This document shows positions 8,183 to 16,838 of a DNA stretch of 41,879 bases, in pieces. Each line of letters opens with the position of its first letter. Within the stretch, counting starts at the first letter, position 1. Where the stretch lies: assembly GCA_024697185.1 (NCBI GenBank), contig JAILGB010000015.1:1-41879 (forward strand). Direction: 5' to 3'. The position numbers were made by a program, and so were the translations under genes. The DNA is from Opitutales bacterium (GTDB taxonomy: Bacteria > Verrucomicrobiota > Verrucomicrobiia > Opitutales > UBA953). The notes beneath the pieces are model-generated. The model did no database searches. It worked only from the letters and a program-made list of their open reading frames with translations, and was not told where the DNA came from.

Positions 8183-9997
8183 TCAATCTTCCCTTGTCTC
8201 AAAAAATGAAAGCGCCTCCTCGAGTCCGCCCTCACAATCGCGTTCCCGCCAGGCAAAGGAAAAAAGTTCTTTGAGGCGACGGTCATTATTTTTTATTTTT
8301 TTGCCGCCGTTTTTGCCCGTCAAAATCAGCGAAACCGATTGAATGTCGAACGCCAGCGCGACCGCGATGTCCGTCAGCAATTTTCTGACATTGCCACTTC
8401 CCTCGCCGTCATCTTCGATTTTGATCGCCATCAGTTTTTTGACAAGCGCGTTCCCGCAAGCCAGCGCGCGCTCGCATTCTTCCGCGGGAACGTCCGCGAT
8501 CAAATCCTCGCGTTCCCGCCGCGAGGCAAAAAATGCGCGATGCAGCAGGCTGCGATTGGGCATTTTTTTGCTAAAAATCCCGTCGATCTCACCGACTTGC
8601 AAAAGCAAATCGACGGCGGCGGCGATTTTTTCGCGTTCCCGCGGCAAATCCAAATAGGCGCGCAGGGCGATTTGCAAATCGGGCCGATCGTCGTTCCCGT
8701 CAATATTCCATGCGTTCCCGCCGGCAAAAACAATTGCCGGCAACGCGATTCCGAAACTGTTGTAATAGCCTTTGTCGCCCCAGTTGGTCAGCAAAATTCC
8801 GCCGGCGGCATATTTTTTTGCCGCCTTGCATGCCTGGCGAATATTGATCTCGGCATTTGTCAACCGTCCCGAGAAAGACAGCCATGTCGATGTTCCCGGA
8901 GCGAGGAGAAAATAATGCTTTCGATTTTTGGGCAAGGCTTCGACAACGCGCCGGCACTGCTCGTCAAACGGATGGTCCGGCTCATAGCCCCAAATCACGG
9001 GAACGGTATTTTCGAGCATTGCCGCCGGCAAAGTTTCTTTGGAATCCTCCAGCAAAACATCCGCCCAAAACAAAATCGTTTTTTCGTGAGCCTCCGCTTT
9101 TTTGATCAGTCGCAGCATGTGCTCGACATAGACGGCGCGGCGGCCTTTGGCTTCGCAGGCGGTTTTTGATTTTCCCATTCCCAGTTCCCACGGCTCGTCG
9201 CCGCCGATATTAAACCATGATGATTTAAAATTTGGAAGATATTCGTCGTATAGCGTTCCCACAAAATCGGCGGATTCCTCCGTCGGCGCGAACGTTCCCG
9301 CCGGACGGTGTTCCTTTGCCAGATCATGATAAAAGCCGTCCGGACATTCCGCCAAATCGTTATACGGCTTATGCTTTAGCCAACGCTCGACATGACCGAA
9401 GGAATTCAGATTGGGCACCAGCTCGATTTCCATCGCATCGCACCATTCTTGCAAACAACGGATAATGTCGGGATCGAGAGGCGAGGATTTTTTCCAAACC
9501 TTCGAATGGTTTTTGAACGCGTAAGTGTGCTCGACGTAAAGTTGCAGTTGATTGTAGCGGGAACGGTGCAAAAGCAATAAGATTTCAAAAAACTCATCCA
9601 AGGTCGGCACGCGCCCTCTCGAAATATCCAGCATAAAGCCTCGAATCGGCAAATCCGGCCAATCTTCGATCTCACAACACGGCAACTGTGTTGACGGCAT
9701 TTGCAAAATCATCTGCCACAAAAGTTCCATCGCCCAATCGGCGGCAGCGTTCGAGCCCGCAAACAATTCGACAAGATTCTTTTTTATCGAGATTTTAAAA
9801 TATTCGGGATCCGTGTCCGGATCTTCAAGTAGAAAAATTTTAAAATTTTCCAATTTTGTCAGCAGATCGCTTCGGCACAGCGGTCCTGTTTTTTGCCATG
9901 ATGAAAAATCAAAAAAATCGCCCGCAGGATCAAAGATTAAGTTTTTGGGGCGAGGGAACAAGTGCAAATCGCGGGAAAAATCATGGGCTGACGCCAT
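8183..9997 (-). CDS. Glycoside hydrolase family 20 beta-N-acetylhexosaminidase
   Basis: This 604-residue enzyme would release terminal GlcNAc or GalNAc from glycans by substrate-assisted catalysis. The GH20 TIM barrel is recognisable from PIRGFMLDISRGRVPT (117-132) through FGHVERW to the catalytic pair Asp267-Glu268 in WFNIGGDEPW, followed by ILFWADVL and GGILLTNWGDKGYYNSF. The last 150 residues are a helical C-terminal region that I do not recognise. There is no signal peptide, so the enzyme should be cytoplasmic and act on imported sugars or recycled cell-wall fragments. It heads the operon with the efflux genes (29-bp gap), an unexpected partnership. A promoter-like TTAACT-17-TAGAAT ends 6 nt before the ATG and there is no Shine-Dalgarno sequence, so the mRNA may be leaderless. 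The gene is dense in octamers. Confidence 0.88.
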   Translation of the reverse strand: MASAHDFSRDLHLFPRPKNLIFDPAGDFFDFSSWQKTGPLCRSDLLTKLENFKIFLLEDPDTDPEYFKISIKKNLVELFAGSNAAADWAMELLWQMILQMPSTQLPCCEIEDWPDLPIRGFMLDISRGRVPTLDEFFEILLLLHRSRYNQLQLYVEHTYAFKNHSKVWKKSSPLDPDIIRCLQEWCDAMEIELVPNLNSFGHVERWLKHKPYNDLAECPDGFYHDLAKEHRPAGTFAPTEESADFVGTLYDEYLPNFKSSWFNIGGDEPWELGMGKSKTACEAKGRRAVYVEHMLRLIKKAEAHEKTILFWADVLLEDSKETLPAAMLENTVPVIWGYEPDHPFDEQCRRVVEALPKNRKHYFLLAPGTSTWLSFSGRLTNAEINIRQACKAAKKYAAGGILLTNWGDKGYYNSFGIALPAIVFAGGNAWNIDGNDDRPDLQIALRAYLDLPREREKIAAAVDLLLQVGEIDGIFSKKMPNRSLLHRAFFASRREREDLIADVPAEECERALACGNALVKKLMAIKIEDDGEGSGNVRKLLTDIAVALAFDIQSVSLILTGKNGGKKIKNNDRRLKELFSFAWRERDCEGGLEEALSFFETRED

Positions 9998-10003
9998 AGG
10001 GAT

Positions 10004-10032
10004 ATTCTAACAAATCGCCCTCTAAAAGTTAA
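10004..10032 (-). promoter_or_regulatory. Putative promoter of the GH20-efflux operon
   Basis: Read on the minus strand: TTAACT (10027-10032), a 17-nt spacer and TAGAAT (10004-10009). Only 6 nt separate the -10 box from the ATG at 9997, implying a leaderless transcript. Confidence 0.5.
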
Positions 10033-10062
10033 CACATAAACGACATCCTATGACGCCGTCAT

Positions 10063-10107
10063 AAAAAAAGCGCGTTCCCGCAAAAAAGACGGGAACGCGC
10101 TTTTTTT
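10063..10107. terminator. Bidirectional terminator built from an octamer pair (3' of infB)
   Basis: GCGCGTTCCCG (10070-10080) pairs perfectly with CGGGAACGCGC (10090-10100). It is flanked by A7 (10063-10069) and T7 (10101-10107), so it can terminate on either strand. On the minus strand it ends nusA-infB. The left arm contains the exact octamer. Confidence 0.92.
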
Positions 10108-10121
10108 ATTATCTGACAATC

Positions 10122-12782
10122 TTAGAGAGTTTGACGTTCCTTGAGCATTTCGAAACACTCAATGATGTCGCCTTCCTGATATTTGTCAAAACCGGTGATA
10201 CAGATACCGCACTCGTAGCCTTCTTTGACTTCGGTAACATCGTCTTTGAAGCGCTTGAGCGTATCGATCCGTCCCGTGTGAAGAACTTCTTTGCCGCGAA
10301 TAAGTCTGGCACTGTAGTCGCGGTGGACATAGCCGGAAATGACCATTGAACCGGCGACTGTCAATTTTGACAGCTCGAGCACCTTGCGGCACTCCGCACG
10401 ACCGACAATATTTTCGCGGAACACCGGATCCAGGAGATCCGCCATTGCGTCCTTTACATTGTCGAGCAGGAAATAAATGATGTCGTGCGAGATCAACGGC
10501 ACGCCTTTTTGCTTGAGCAAGGCGGGAACGCCGTTCGCGGGCTTGACGTCAAACGCGACAATCGTCGCTTTTGCTGCCTCGGCGGCGGCGACTTCGCTCG
10601 GAGTGATGGGACCGACAGAGCCGCCGACGATTTCGAGTTTGACCTTCGTCGATTTGATTGACTCGAGAGCCGCATCGAGCGCCTCCAAAGTGCCGTCAAC
10701 ATCCGCTTTAGTGAAGACTTTGAAAACTTTTTCGGAATTGCCGGCGAGAAGTGCGTCAAGTGCCGCCAAATCCGACATCTTTTTGCCGTTCCCGCCCGAA
10801 GCCGCCAAAGCGTCTTCCTGTGCGTCTTCCGCCTGTTGTTCTTCAATCGCCTTGCGAAGAGCCAATGCGTTTTCTTCCGCGATACGTTCTGCTTCGCGCG
10901 GATTTTTGACGCCGGTAAAGATCGCGCCGGCAGAAGGCACGCCGCTCCAACCCATAACGCGACCGGGACAGCCCGGAGCAATTGATTTGAGAGGCTTGTT
11001 GTATTCGTCAAAAATAGCGCGAACACGACATGAAAACTGTCCGCAAACCAACGCGTCGCCTTGTTTGAGGGTGCCGCGTTGAACGATGACGGTCGCCGTC
11101 GGTCCGCGTCCCTGCTCCATTTGAGCTTCGACGACGGTGCCTTCGACCGCACATTTGGGATTTGCTTTGAGTTCCATCATTTCCGCCTGCAACAATATCG
11201 CATCGAGCAAACCGTCCATGTTGACGCCCTTGAGAGCGGAGACCGCTTCTGTTTGAATCTCTCCACCCCAATCTTCAGATGCGATTCCGCGTTTTTGCAT
11301 TTGCTGTTTGACGCGATCGACATTTGCGCCCTTTGCATCGACTTTGTTGATGGCGACGACCAGTTGGACATTGCTCTTTTGTGCGAACTTGAGCGCTTCG
11401 TCCGTTTGGGGCATGAAGCCGTCATCCGCCGCCACAACGAGCACGGCGATATCCGTCAGTGCCGCACCGCGCTCGCGCATTTTTGAAAATGCCGCGTGAC
11501 CCGGAGTGTCCAAAAAAGTGATTGTTTTATCGCCGTGTTTGACGGAGTAAGCCGCAACGTGCTGGGTAATGCCGCCCGCTTCGCCCGCTGTAACATTTGA
11601 TTTGCGATAGTAGTCAAGCAATGTCGTTTTGCCATGGTCAACGTGTCCCATAACACAAACAACCGGCGGGCGCGGCGCGAGATCTTTTGTCTCATCGACC
11701 GGTGCCGGTTTTGGAGGGACAACTTGGGCAAGCGAGGGCTTTTCACCTCGACGACGAATATCAATGATAAAGCCCAAACGATCGCCGATCTTAATCGCGA
11801 CATCATCTTCAAGCACTGTCGAAACCGATGCGAAAACATTCATGTTCATCGCGACTTTGATGATGCGGAATGTCTGCAAACCTAATGCGACAGCCATGTC
11901 TTTTACAATCACGGGAGCGCGCAAAGTCACTTTCTTCTTTTCCGCCTCGGTATATTCGGGCTTTGCATTTGCCAAATTGGCGATACGATGCGCCGCCGAT
12001 GGAACCTTGGGAGCGGACGGCTCACGATGGATTTCCGCCTCCGGCATTATTTGACGCGGAGCCGGAGCAACCGGACGCGCCGCGGGAACGGGAATCGGAG
12101 CCGGAGCGACCGGACGTGCCACGGGAACGGGAATCGGAGCCGGAGCGACCGGGCGTGCCGCGGGAACGGGAATCGGAGCCGGAGCGACCGGACGTGCCGC
12201 GGGAACGGGAATCGGAGCCGGAGCGACCGGACGTGCCACGGGAACGGGAATCGGAGCCGGAGCGACCGGACGTGCCACGGGAACGGGAATCGGAGCCGGA
12301 GCAACCGGCGCAGCCTCTGATTGTTCCGCAGACGCCGCAATTGGCGGGAGCGTATTTTTTTCAGTAACTGAATTATCTTCCGGTTTTACATCGTCATTCT
12401 CGGTTTCGGGAATCGAATTTTCTTCCGGCGCAGCCTCTTTCACTTCCCGAGGTTCGTCTGCGGCGGAAGCAGAGCTTTCCTTAGATTTTGACTTTGAAGA
12501 CGTTTTCTTTGCCGCCGTTTTCTTTTTCGGCAATAACTCTGGATATTTTTCATCAAACCAAGCCAAAAAATCTTTCTTGATGATCTTGGCGGTTTCTTTA
12601 TCATCCTTGCCCGCTTCTCCCCACCAGGAAACGTCCGAGGTCTGCTTGGGGTCTGTCGGGGCTATCAGTCCCTTTTCGCCGATAATGTTGAGCCACTCGA
12701 CAAAATGCTTCGCTTGCAACTTTTTATAAGTTGCAGATTTTGAAAAATGATCTTTTACAAAATCTCTTGGTTTAAAATTCAT
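10122..12782 (-). CDS. infB: Translation initiation factor IF-2
   Basis: This GTPase delivers initiator fMet-tRNA to the 30S subunit and promotes subunit joining. The 886-residue protein has an unusual N-terminus (1-85, lysine-rich, not the classical IF2_N fold by eye), a Lys/Ser/Glu linker, a Pro-Val-Ala repeat region (about 160-242), and an IF2_N-like module (TLRAPVIVKDMAVALG, from about 286). The G domain starts with GHVDHGKT at 379-386, followed by DTPGHAAF and NKVD. Domains II, III and IV follow, ending in the fMet-tRNA-binding C2 domain (KEGYECGICITGFDKYQEGDIIECFE). It follows nusA by 23 bp, the usual pairing. Its leader is AT-rich without a Shine-Dalgarno sequence. A strong hairpin terminator lies just after the stop codon. 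Confidence 0.97.
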   Translation of the reverse strand: MNFKPRDFVKDHFSKSATYKKLQAKHFVEWLNIIGEKGLIAPTDPKQTSDVSWWGEAGKDDKETAKIIKKDFLAWFDEKYPELLPKKKTAAKKTSSKSKSKESSASAADEPREVKEAAPEENSIPETENDDVKPEDNSVTEKNTLPPIAASAEQSEAAPVAPAPIPVPVARPVAPAPIPVPVARPVAPAPIPVPAARPVAPAPIPVPAARPVAPAPIPVPVARPVAPAPIPVPAARPVAPAPRQIMPEAEIHREPSAPKVPSAAHRIANLANAKPEYTEAEKKKVTLRAPVIVKDMAVALGLQTFRIIKVAMNMNVFASVSTVLEDDVAIKIGDRLGFIIDIRRRGEKPSLAQVVPPKPAPVDETKDLAPRPPVVCVMGHVDHGKTTLLDYYRKSNVTAGEAGGITQHVAAYSVKHGDKTITFLDTPGHAAFSKMRERGAALTDIAVLVVAADDGFMPQTDEALKFAQKSNVQLVVAINKVDAKGANVDRVKQQMQKRGIASEDWGGEIQTEAVSALKGVNMDGLLDAILLQAEMMELKANPKCAVEGTVVEAQMEQGRGPTATVIVQRGTLKQGDALVCGQFSCRVRAIFDEYNKPLKSIAPGCPGRVMGWSGVPSAGAIFTGVKNPREAERIAEENALALRKAIEEQQAEDAQEDALAASGGNGKKMSDLAALDALLAGNSEKVFKVFTKADVDGTLEALDAALESIKSTKVKLEIVGGSVGPITPSEVAAAEAAKATIVAFDVKPANGVPALLKQKGVPLISHDIIYFLLDNVKDAMADLLDPVFRENIVGRAECRKVLELSKLTVAGSMVISGYVHRDYSARLIRGKEVLHTGRIDTLKRFKDDVTEVKEGYECGICITGFDKYQEGDIIECFEMLKERQTL
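12056..12315 (-). repeat. 39-bp tandem repeats inside infB (13-residue Pro/Val/Ala repeat)
   Basis: Six near-identical 39-bp units plus a partial one encode PVAPAPIPVP(V/A)AR. They differ mainly at one Val/Ala codon and a few silent sites. Each unit holds GCGGGAACGGG or ACGGGAACGGG, three being exact octamers (near 12082, 12160 and 12199). The array probably forms a flexible linker and could vary in copy number. Confidence 0.9.
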
Positions 12783-12805
12783 ATTTTTTAATTTTTTTGT
12801 TACTT

Positions 12806-14092
12806 TTATCGATTAGCCACTACGATGACGCCGTCGATTTCTTCTTGAGTGAACAGCGGCTCGCCTCTTTCGTTGCAAGAACTTGCAAGATTTTTGTCCG
12901 TTCCCGGTTCGCGAAGGCCTTCCAAAGATGTATAACCGACAGACATCAAACGGATCACGAGGTCTTCCGGAATGCCTGCGGCGACCAATTCGGCAACGGC
13001 CGCATTTGTCTTATCCGCCTCACTAACGCCCTGGTCTGAGCTGGCAAAAACATTCACCTTCAAGTGATAGCCGAGCAAATTTTGCGTCAGATTCAAGTTT
13101 TCACCCCGTTGACCGATAACGCGAGCGGCGTCCTCTTTTGTCACGCCAAACGAAACAACACGTTTCGCCTCATCGACCTGAACATTGTAAACATTGACCT
13201 TAAAACACTCGCAAAGTAATTTTTCAACATCGTCAGTCCATTTGACAAAATCGACTTTTTCTTTGCCGAGTTCCATCCCGAGGGCCTTGACGCGCGAGCC
13301 GCGAATGCCGACGCAGCAGCCGACGGGATCGAGATTCGGATCTTCTGATGCAACAAGAATCTTCGTGCGGCTTCCGGGTTTTCGGGCCACATTGACGATG
13401 GAAATTGTCCCGTCCGCCATTTCCGTGACTTCACGGCTAACCAATGCCAAAACGAAATCTTCGTCGGCGCGCGAAAGAATGAGATATTTGCGCTGGGTAT
13501 CGTTTTTGTCGTCCGCCTTTTCATCAATCGAACCGACACGTTTCAAAAGAAACATATGGCGGGAACCCTTTATGAGTGTTTCGCCTTTTACACGTTCCTT
13601 ACGGGGCAATTTGGCTTCGGTATTGTTGCCGATATCAACCGTGATTGTGCCGCGATCATCACCGATTACGATTCCGGAAATCAGTTGGCCGACTTGTTCC
13701 GAATATGTTTCAACCAGACGACGGGTTTCAATTTTGCCTAAAAATTCTTTGAGGCGCTGGCGAACTGTTTGGGACGAAATGCGTCCGAGAGTCTCGGGAT
13801 CGATGGAAACCGGAACGCAATCTCCCAACTTCGGATCATCCACGTGAAGTCGGGCATGTCTAAGATCGATTTCCCTCAAAGGATCCGACACTGCCTCAAC
13901 GACAGTTTTCAAAGCCTTCATCGAAATATCCCCGGTGACAGGCGAAATACTGACAGTCACATCCTGTCCGGCATTGACGCCTTTTTTAGAAGCTTCCAGG
14001 ATCGCATCGCAAATCGCGGGGATCAGTTCTTCGCGCTTCACTTTTTTTGTATCCTCCATCATTTTGAAGAGGTCAAGAATTTCTTTATTCAT
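12806..14092 (-). CDS. nusA: Transcription elongation/termination factor NusA
   Basis: NusA binds RNA polymerase and nascent RNA and modulates pausing, termination and antitermination. The 428-residue protein has the N-terminal polymerase-binding domain (1-125, MNKEILDLFKMMEDTKKV), an S1 domain (about 130-200, ISGIVIGDDRGTITVDIG), KH1 (PVGCCVGIRGSRVKAL) and KH2 (DAARVIGQRGENLNLTQNLLG). The C-terminus contains one helical AR-like segment (IPEDLVIRLMSVGYTSLEGL). It precedes infB in the usual order, but no rimP-like gene lies upstream: the next gene is tonB-like and is separated by a terminator. No clear Shine-Dalgarno sequence or strong promoter was seen in the 200-bp leader. Confidence 0.96.
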   Translation of the reverse strand: MNKEILDLFKMMEDTKKVKREELIPAICDAILEASKKGVNAGQDVTVSISPVTGDISMKALKTVVEAVSDPLREIDLRHARLHVDDPKLGDCVPVSIDPETLGRISSQTVRQRLKEFLGKIETRRLVETYSEQVGQLISGIVIGDDRGTITVDIGNNTEAKLPRKERVKGETLIKGSRHMFLLKRVGSIDEKADDKNDTQRKYLILSRADEDFVLALVSREVTEMADGTISIVNVARKPGSRTKILVASEDPNLDPVGCCVGIRGSRVKALGMELGKEKVDFVKWTDDVEKLLCECFKVNVYNVQVDEAKRVVSFGVTKEDAARVIGQRGENLNLTQNLLGYHLKVNVFASSDQGVSEADKTNAAVAELVAAGIPEDLVIRLMSVGYTSLEGLREPGTDKNLASSCNERGEPLFTQEEIDGVIVVANR

Positions 14093-14141
14093 AATTTCGA
14101 TTGTCAGATTGTTAATAAATATCGCATTCCCCCTTTATAAC

Positions 14142-14172
14142 AAAAAAAGCCGAGGTTCGTGGAACCCCGCCT
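14142..14172 (-). terminator. Rho-independent terminator of exbB-exbD-tonB
   Basis: On the minus strand a GC-rich stem (GGCGGGGTTC pairing with GAACCTCGGC, CAC loop, one mismatch and one G-T pair) is followed by T7 (14142-14148). It lies between the tonB-like gene and nusA. Confidence 0.8.
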
Positions 14173-14294
14173 TCTAAGAGAAAGCAAATTGTTTAATAAT
14201 TATTATACTTGTTTCTATTTAAAAATCAAGTATATTCTATATTTAAAGGAAAATATTGCTGTTTTTGCACCCGACGAGGAGGTTTTCAACAACT

Positions 14295-15248
14295 TTACCC
14301 GACTCTGAATTCAATTCTTTCCAGTTTCCCGGTAAACGCCTTATTTTCCGGCGGCGTCTTGAATCGTGTTGAAAAAGCGGCTTTAAAAACTTTCTCAATA
14401 AATTTGTGAACGCTTGGATTTTTGTTCCCGATAACCTCAAGCAGTTTTACGTTCCCGCGAGCATCGACAGAAAAACGCACATCGACGAACAATGTTTCCG
14501 TCAGTTCCAGTTGCGCAGACGGATATAAATCTCTAAAAAATGTTGTAAAACGCTGGTCGATTTCGTTACAATAGGCGACTCGGGCATCGCCAATACGTTT
14601 TCCGCCGTCGCCTCCGTTTTCGCCGATACCGTCAGGTCTGCCAAAGACACCGCCCGAGCTTTTGCCGTTTTGCGTTCCCGAAGCTCCGCGTCCGCCGATC
14701 GTTCCAGTGCTGATTTTTACAGGAACACGTGCTGCGCCGTTCCCGCTTTTGGCGTTCCCGCCGTTATTCTTAACACTTTCCCGGTGATTATTAATATTAA
14801 CGCGCTTAGGGCCCTTATCGCTTTTTGCCGTATTTTTTGTCTTGTCCTGTTTTTTTTCAGAACTTTTTTTATCGGATTTTTTATTGTCTGCCACTCGAGG
14901 AGGCTGTTTTACAGACTCTTCATTTTTTTGAACTTCCTGAGCAGCCAACGCCTCCTGTTCGTTTTGTCGAATAATCTCTTCGAGCAAAGAATTGTCGGCA
15001 AATTTGTGATCGGGTTCTGATTCACGGGGATCATTGATTTTACCGTCGGCAGTTCCCTTTGCCGCTCCCCGTTCGCGATCGACAAGGCCGGCATCCTTAT
15101 TCGGATCATCACCCAAAATTAAAACGATATCGCTATTGGATGAAAAATCCTCGTTCACAGCCTCAAAAGCTCCAAACAACACAAAACTCCCTATCAAAGC
15201 GGCATGAGCCCCCAAAGAAATCAAAAAACTTTTTTGTTCGCCGGTCAT
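14295..15248 (-). CDS. TonB/TolA-like energy-transducing protein
   Basis: This 317-residue protein should span the periplasm and pass the proton-driven motion of ExbB-ExbD to the outer membrane. It has a short cytoplasmic tail, a TM helix at about 9-27, a long hydrophilic Lys/Glu/Asn/Gly-rich region (about 35-225), and a C-terminal domain from about 230 (LFVDVRFSVDARGNVKLLEVIG) like TonB/TolA C-termini. The spacer is Lys/Gly-rich rather than the Pro-Glu/Pro-Lys-rich linker usual in TonB, so a TolA-type role is also possible. The start overlaps the exbD stop by 4 bp, and a terminator follows the gene. Octamers occur at 14451, 14741 and 14754. Family confidence is good; TonB versus TolA is unresolved. 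Confidence 0.8.
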   Translation of the reverse strand: MTGEQKSFLISLGAHAALIGSFVLFGAFEAVNEDFSSNSDIVLILGDDPNKDAGLVDRERGAAKGTADGKINDPRESEPDHKFADNSLLEEIIRQNEQEALAAQEVQKNEESVKQPPRVADNKKSDKKSSEKKQDKTKNTAKSDKGPKRVNINNHRESVKNNGGNAKSGNGAARVPVKISTGTIGGRGASGTQNGKSSGGVFGRPDGIGENGGDGGKRIGDARVAYCNEIDQRFTTFFRDLYPSAQLELTETLFVDVRFSVDARGNVKLLEVIGNKNPSVHKFIEKVFKAAFSTRFKTPPENKAFTGKLERIEFRVG

Positions 15249-15670
15249 TTTAATTCGGTATCAAATGAAACCTTCGAAATTCCCTGCTCTTTCGCCATGT
15301 CGAACAAAGAAATTAACTGCTGAACTAACAACGAGCCGTCCGCACGAACACGAACGACGGGCTGTTTGTCCTCCGGCATTGATGCAATACGGGAAAACTC
15401 CTCAAGCAAAGCCTCCGGCAAAACTTCTTTGCTCCCGATAAAATAACGCCCCTCTGCATTAAGCGACACAATCACCGGTTCAATTTTGGGACTCGTCTCT
15501 ATCGCCTTTCCGATTGATTCCGAAGCGACCGGCAAATTAACAACCGTTGTCTGTTCAAGAACGGGCGTCGAAATCATAAAAATAATCAATAAACAAAAAC
15601 ACATGTCAAGTAGCGGGGTCACATTGATCTCGCTCATTGATTTCAGTGTTGTTTTGGGACGTCTAAACAT
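15245..15670 (-). CDS. ExbD/TolR family biopolymer transport protein
   Basis: This 141-residue proton-channel subunit has one TM helix (about 18-38, LLDMCFCLLIIFMISTPVLEQ) with the conserved membrane aspartate Asp22 in NVTPLLDMCF. A periplasmic domain follows, ending VRADGSLLVQQLISLFDMAKEQGISKVSF, which matches the family. It lies 7 bp after exbB and overlaps the tonB-like gene by 4 bp, so the three are translated together. It uses the proton gradient with ExbB to energise TonB or TolA. Confidence 0.93.
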   Translation of the reverse strand: MFRRPKTTLKSMSEINVTPLLDMCFCLLIIFMISTPVLEQTTVVNLPVASESIGKAIETSPKIEPVIVSLNAEGRYFIGSKEVLPEALLEEFSRIASMPEDKQPVVRVRADGSLLVQQLISLFDMAKEQGISKVSFDTELK

Positions 15671-15677
15671 TGTGAGA

Positions 15678-16430
15678 CTAATCGTTGGTCATTTCAAGCG
15701 TTCCCGACTGGCGGAGGGTTTTGTTTTTTAACGATAAGCGATTTCGAAGGTCTGCAGCAAAATTATCTACAAAAATTGATGCAAAATTTTCAAGTTCCGT
15801 ATACATCTTTTTTGTTTTTGCCAAAAGTATATTGTAGAAAAAAACTGACGGGATCGCCAAAATCAATCCGCACATTGTCGCAGTCAGTGCAGCCGAAACG
15901 CCAGGCGCCAACTGGGCGATCGTAGCCTTTTCCGACAATGTTGCAAATGTGATAGTGATTCCGTAAACTGTTCCCAAAAGTCCAAGAAAAGGCCCTAAAG
16001 TAACCGCAGAACCGATTGTTGGCAACTTTTCGGTATATTTATCCTCCACATTGGCCAAAAAGCGTTGAACGGCATTTTGAAGATAATTCAATCTCAGCTC
16101 CAATTCTTCGCTTGTTTCAGGAGTGCCTCCATGTTCATCAAAAGCCTTATAGGCGGCAACCATCAAATTCTGATAAACGCAAAAATCCGCACCCTTGCTC
16201 GGGCGCCACTCTATGAGTTTGACATTATGAACCTTCTTCTCAAACGCCTTGTTGGCGCGATCGGCTTTTCTCAAATAAGAACGGCGGGAAAAAATCGTTT
16301 GCCAAACATATACAGACGCCGCCCCCAAAATTGTTATGACCAGCCACCCAATCAAATCATTTTGCGAAAAACACCACCAAATACTACGTTCGGAAGATTC
16401 CTGTGCTAAAAAAAATCCAATAAAATTCAT
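15678..16430 (-). CDS. MotA/TolQ/ExbB family proton channel
   Basis: This 250-residue inner-membrane protein would form the proton-conducting pentamer with ExbD. It has a TM helix at about 28-48 and two more at about 145-215. The diagnostic block is TIGSAVTLGPFLGLLGTVYGITITF, then PGVSAALTATMCGLILAIPSVFFYN. It heads the three-gene operon. The -10-like TAGAAT lies 8 nt before the start codon, with TTGCGG 17 nt further upstream. There is no Shine-Dalgarno sequence. Confidence 0.93.
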   Translation of the reverse strand: MNFIGFFLAQESSERSIWWCFSQNDLIGWLVITILGAASVYVWQTIFSRRSYLRKADRANKAFEKKVHNVKLIEWRPSKGADFCVYQNLMVAAYKAFDEHGGTPETSEELELRLNYLQNAVQRFLANVEDKYTEKLPTIGSAVTLGPFLGLLGTVYGITITFATLSEKATIAQLAPGVSAALTATMCGLILAIPSVFFYNILLAKTKKMYTELENFASIFVDNFAADLRNRLSLKNKTLRQSGTLEMTND

Positions 16431-16438
16431 ACATCTAC

Positions 16439-16467
16439 ATTCTACAAATCTTTTTCATATCCCGCAA
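16439..16467 (-). promoter_or_regulatory. Putative promoter of exbB operon
   Basis: On the minus strand: TTGCGG (16462-16467), a 17-nt spacer and TAGAAT (16439-16444). The start codon follows 8 nt later, so the transcript would be nearly leaderless. The -35 match is weak. Confidence 0.4.
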
Positions 16468-16838
16468 ATAAAAGATCTGCATTAAAGAAATCTTCCTGAT
16501 TTAAAAATATTATAAATTATTTTCTAAATAATGATTTTATAAAAACTAAATATAATCATTATTACGCACTCAAATAACCACTTTCATCCCCTTCCTCAAA
16601 ATATATTCCCTAAAAATTACAGCAATCAATACAAAAATCTACATTTAAAATAAATGTGATTAAAATTTTACACAATTTAAAATGAAAGATTAGGTATTCC
16701 AAAAACAAAATTTCAAACGATAAATTAAACAATCCCCCATCTCATAATAGTTGCAACTTATCAAAAAAAACAAAAAAGCACGAAGTCGTTTTTAATGATT
16801 ATTTTCAAATAACGATCGCGAACAAACTCTGAAAAACA
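16468..16838. other. AT-rich intergenic region between mnmG and exbB
   Basis: I see no gene here. It contains a perfect 10-bp inverted repeat, AATAATGATT (16527-16536) and AATCATTATT (16554-16563), about 60 bp upstream of the exbB -35 box; it could be an operator or a small hairpin. Base composition changes sharply here, from GC-richer sequence on the left to the AT-rich origin block on the right. Confidence 0.5.

Noticed and set aside
12056-12315. CRISPR-like array
   Set aside because: The repeats are direct 39-bp tandem units without spacers, in frame inside infB.
13840-13860. A third parS-like site (CCACGTGAAG in nusA)
   Set aside because: Only the central CACGTG core matches; the flanks differ.
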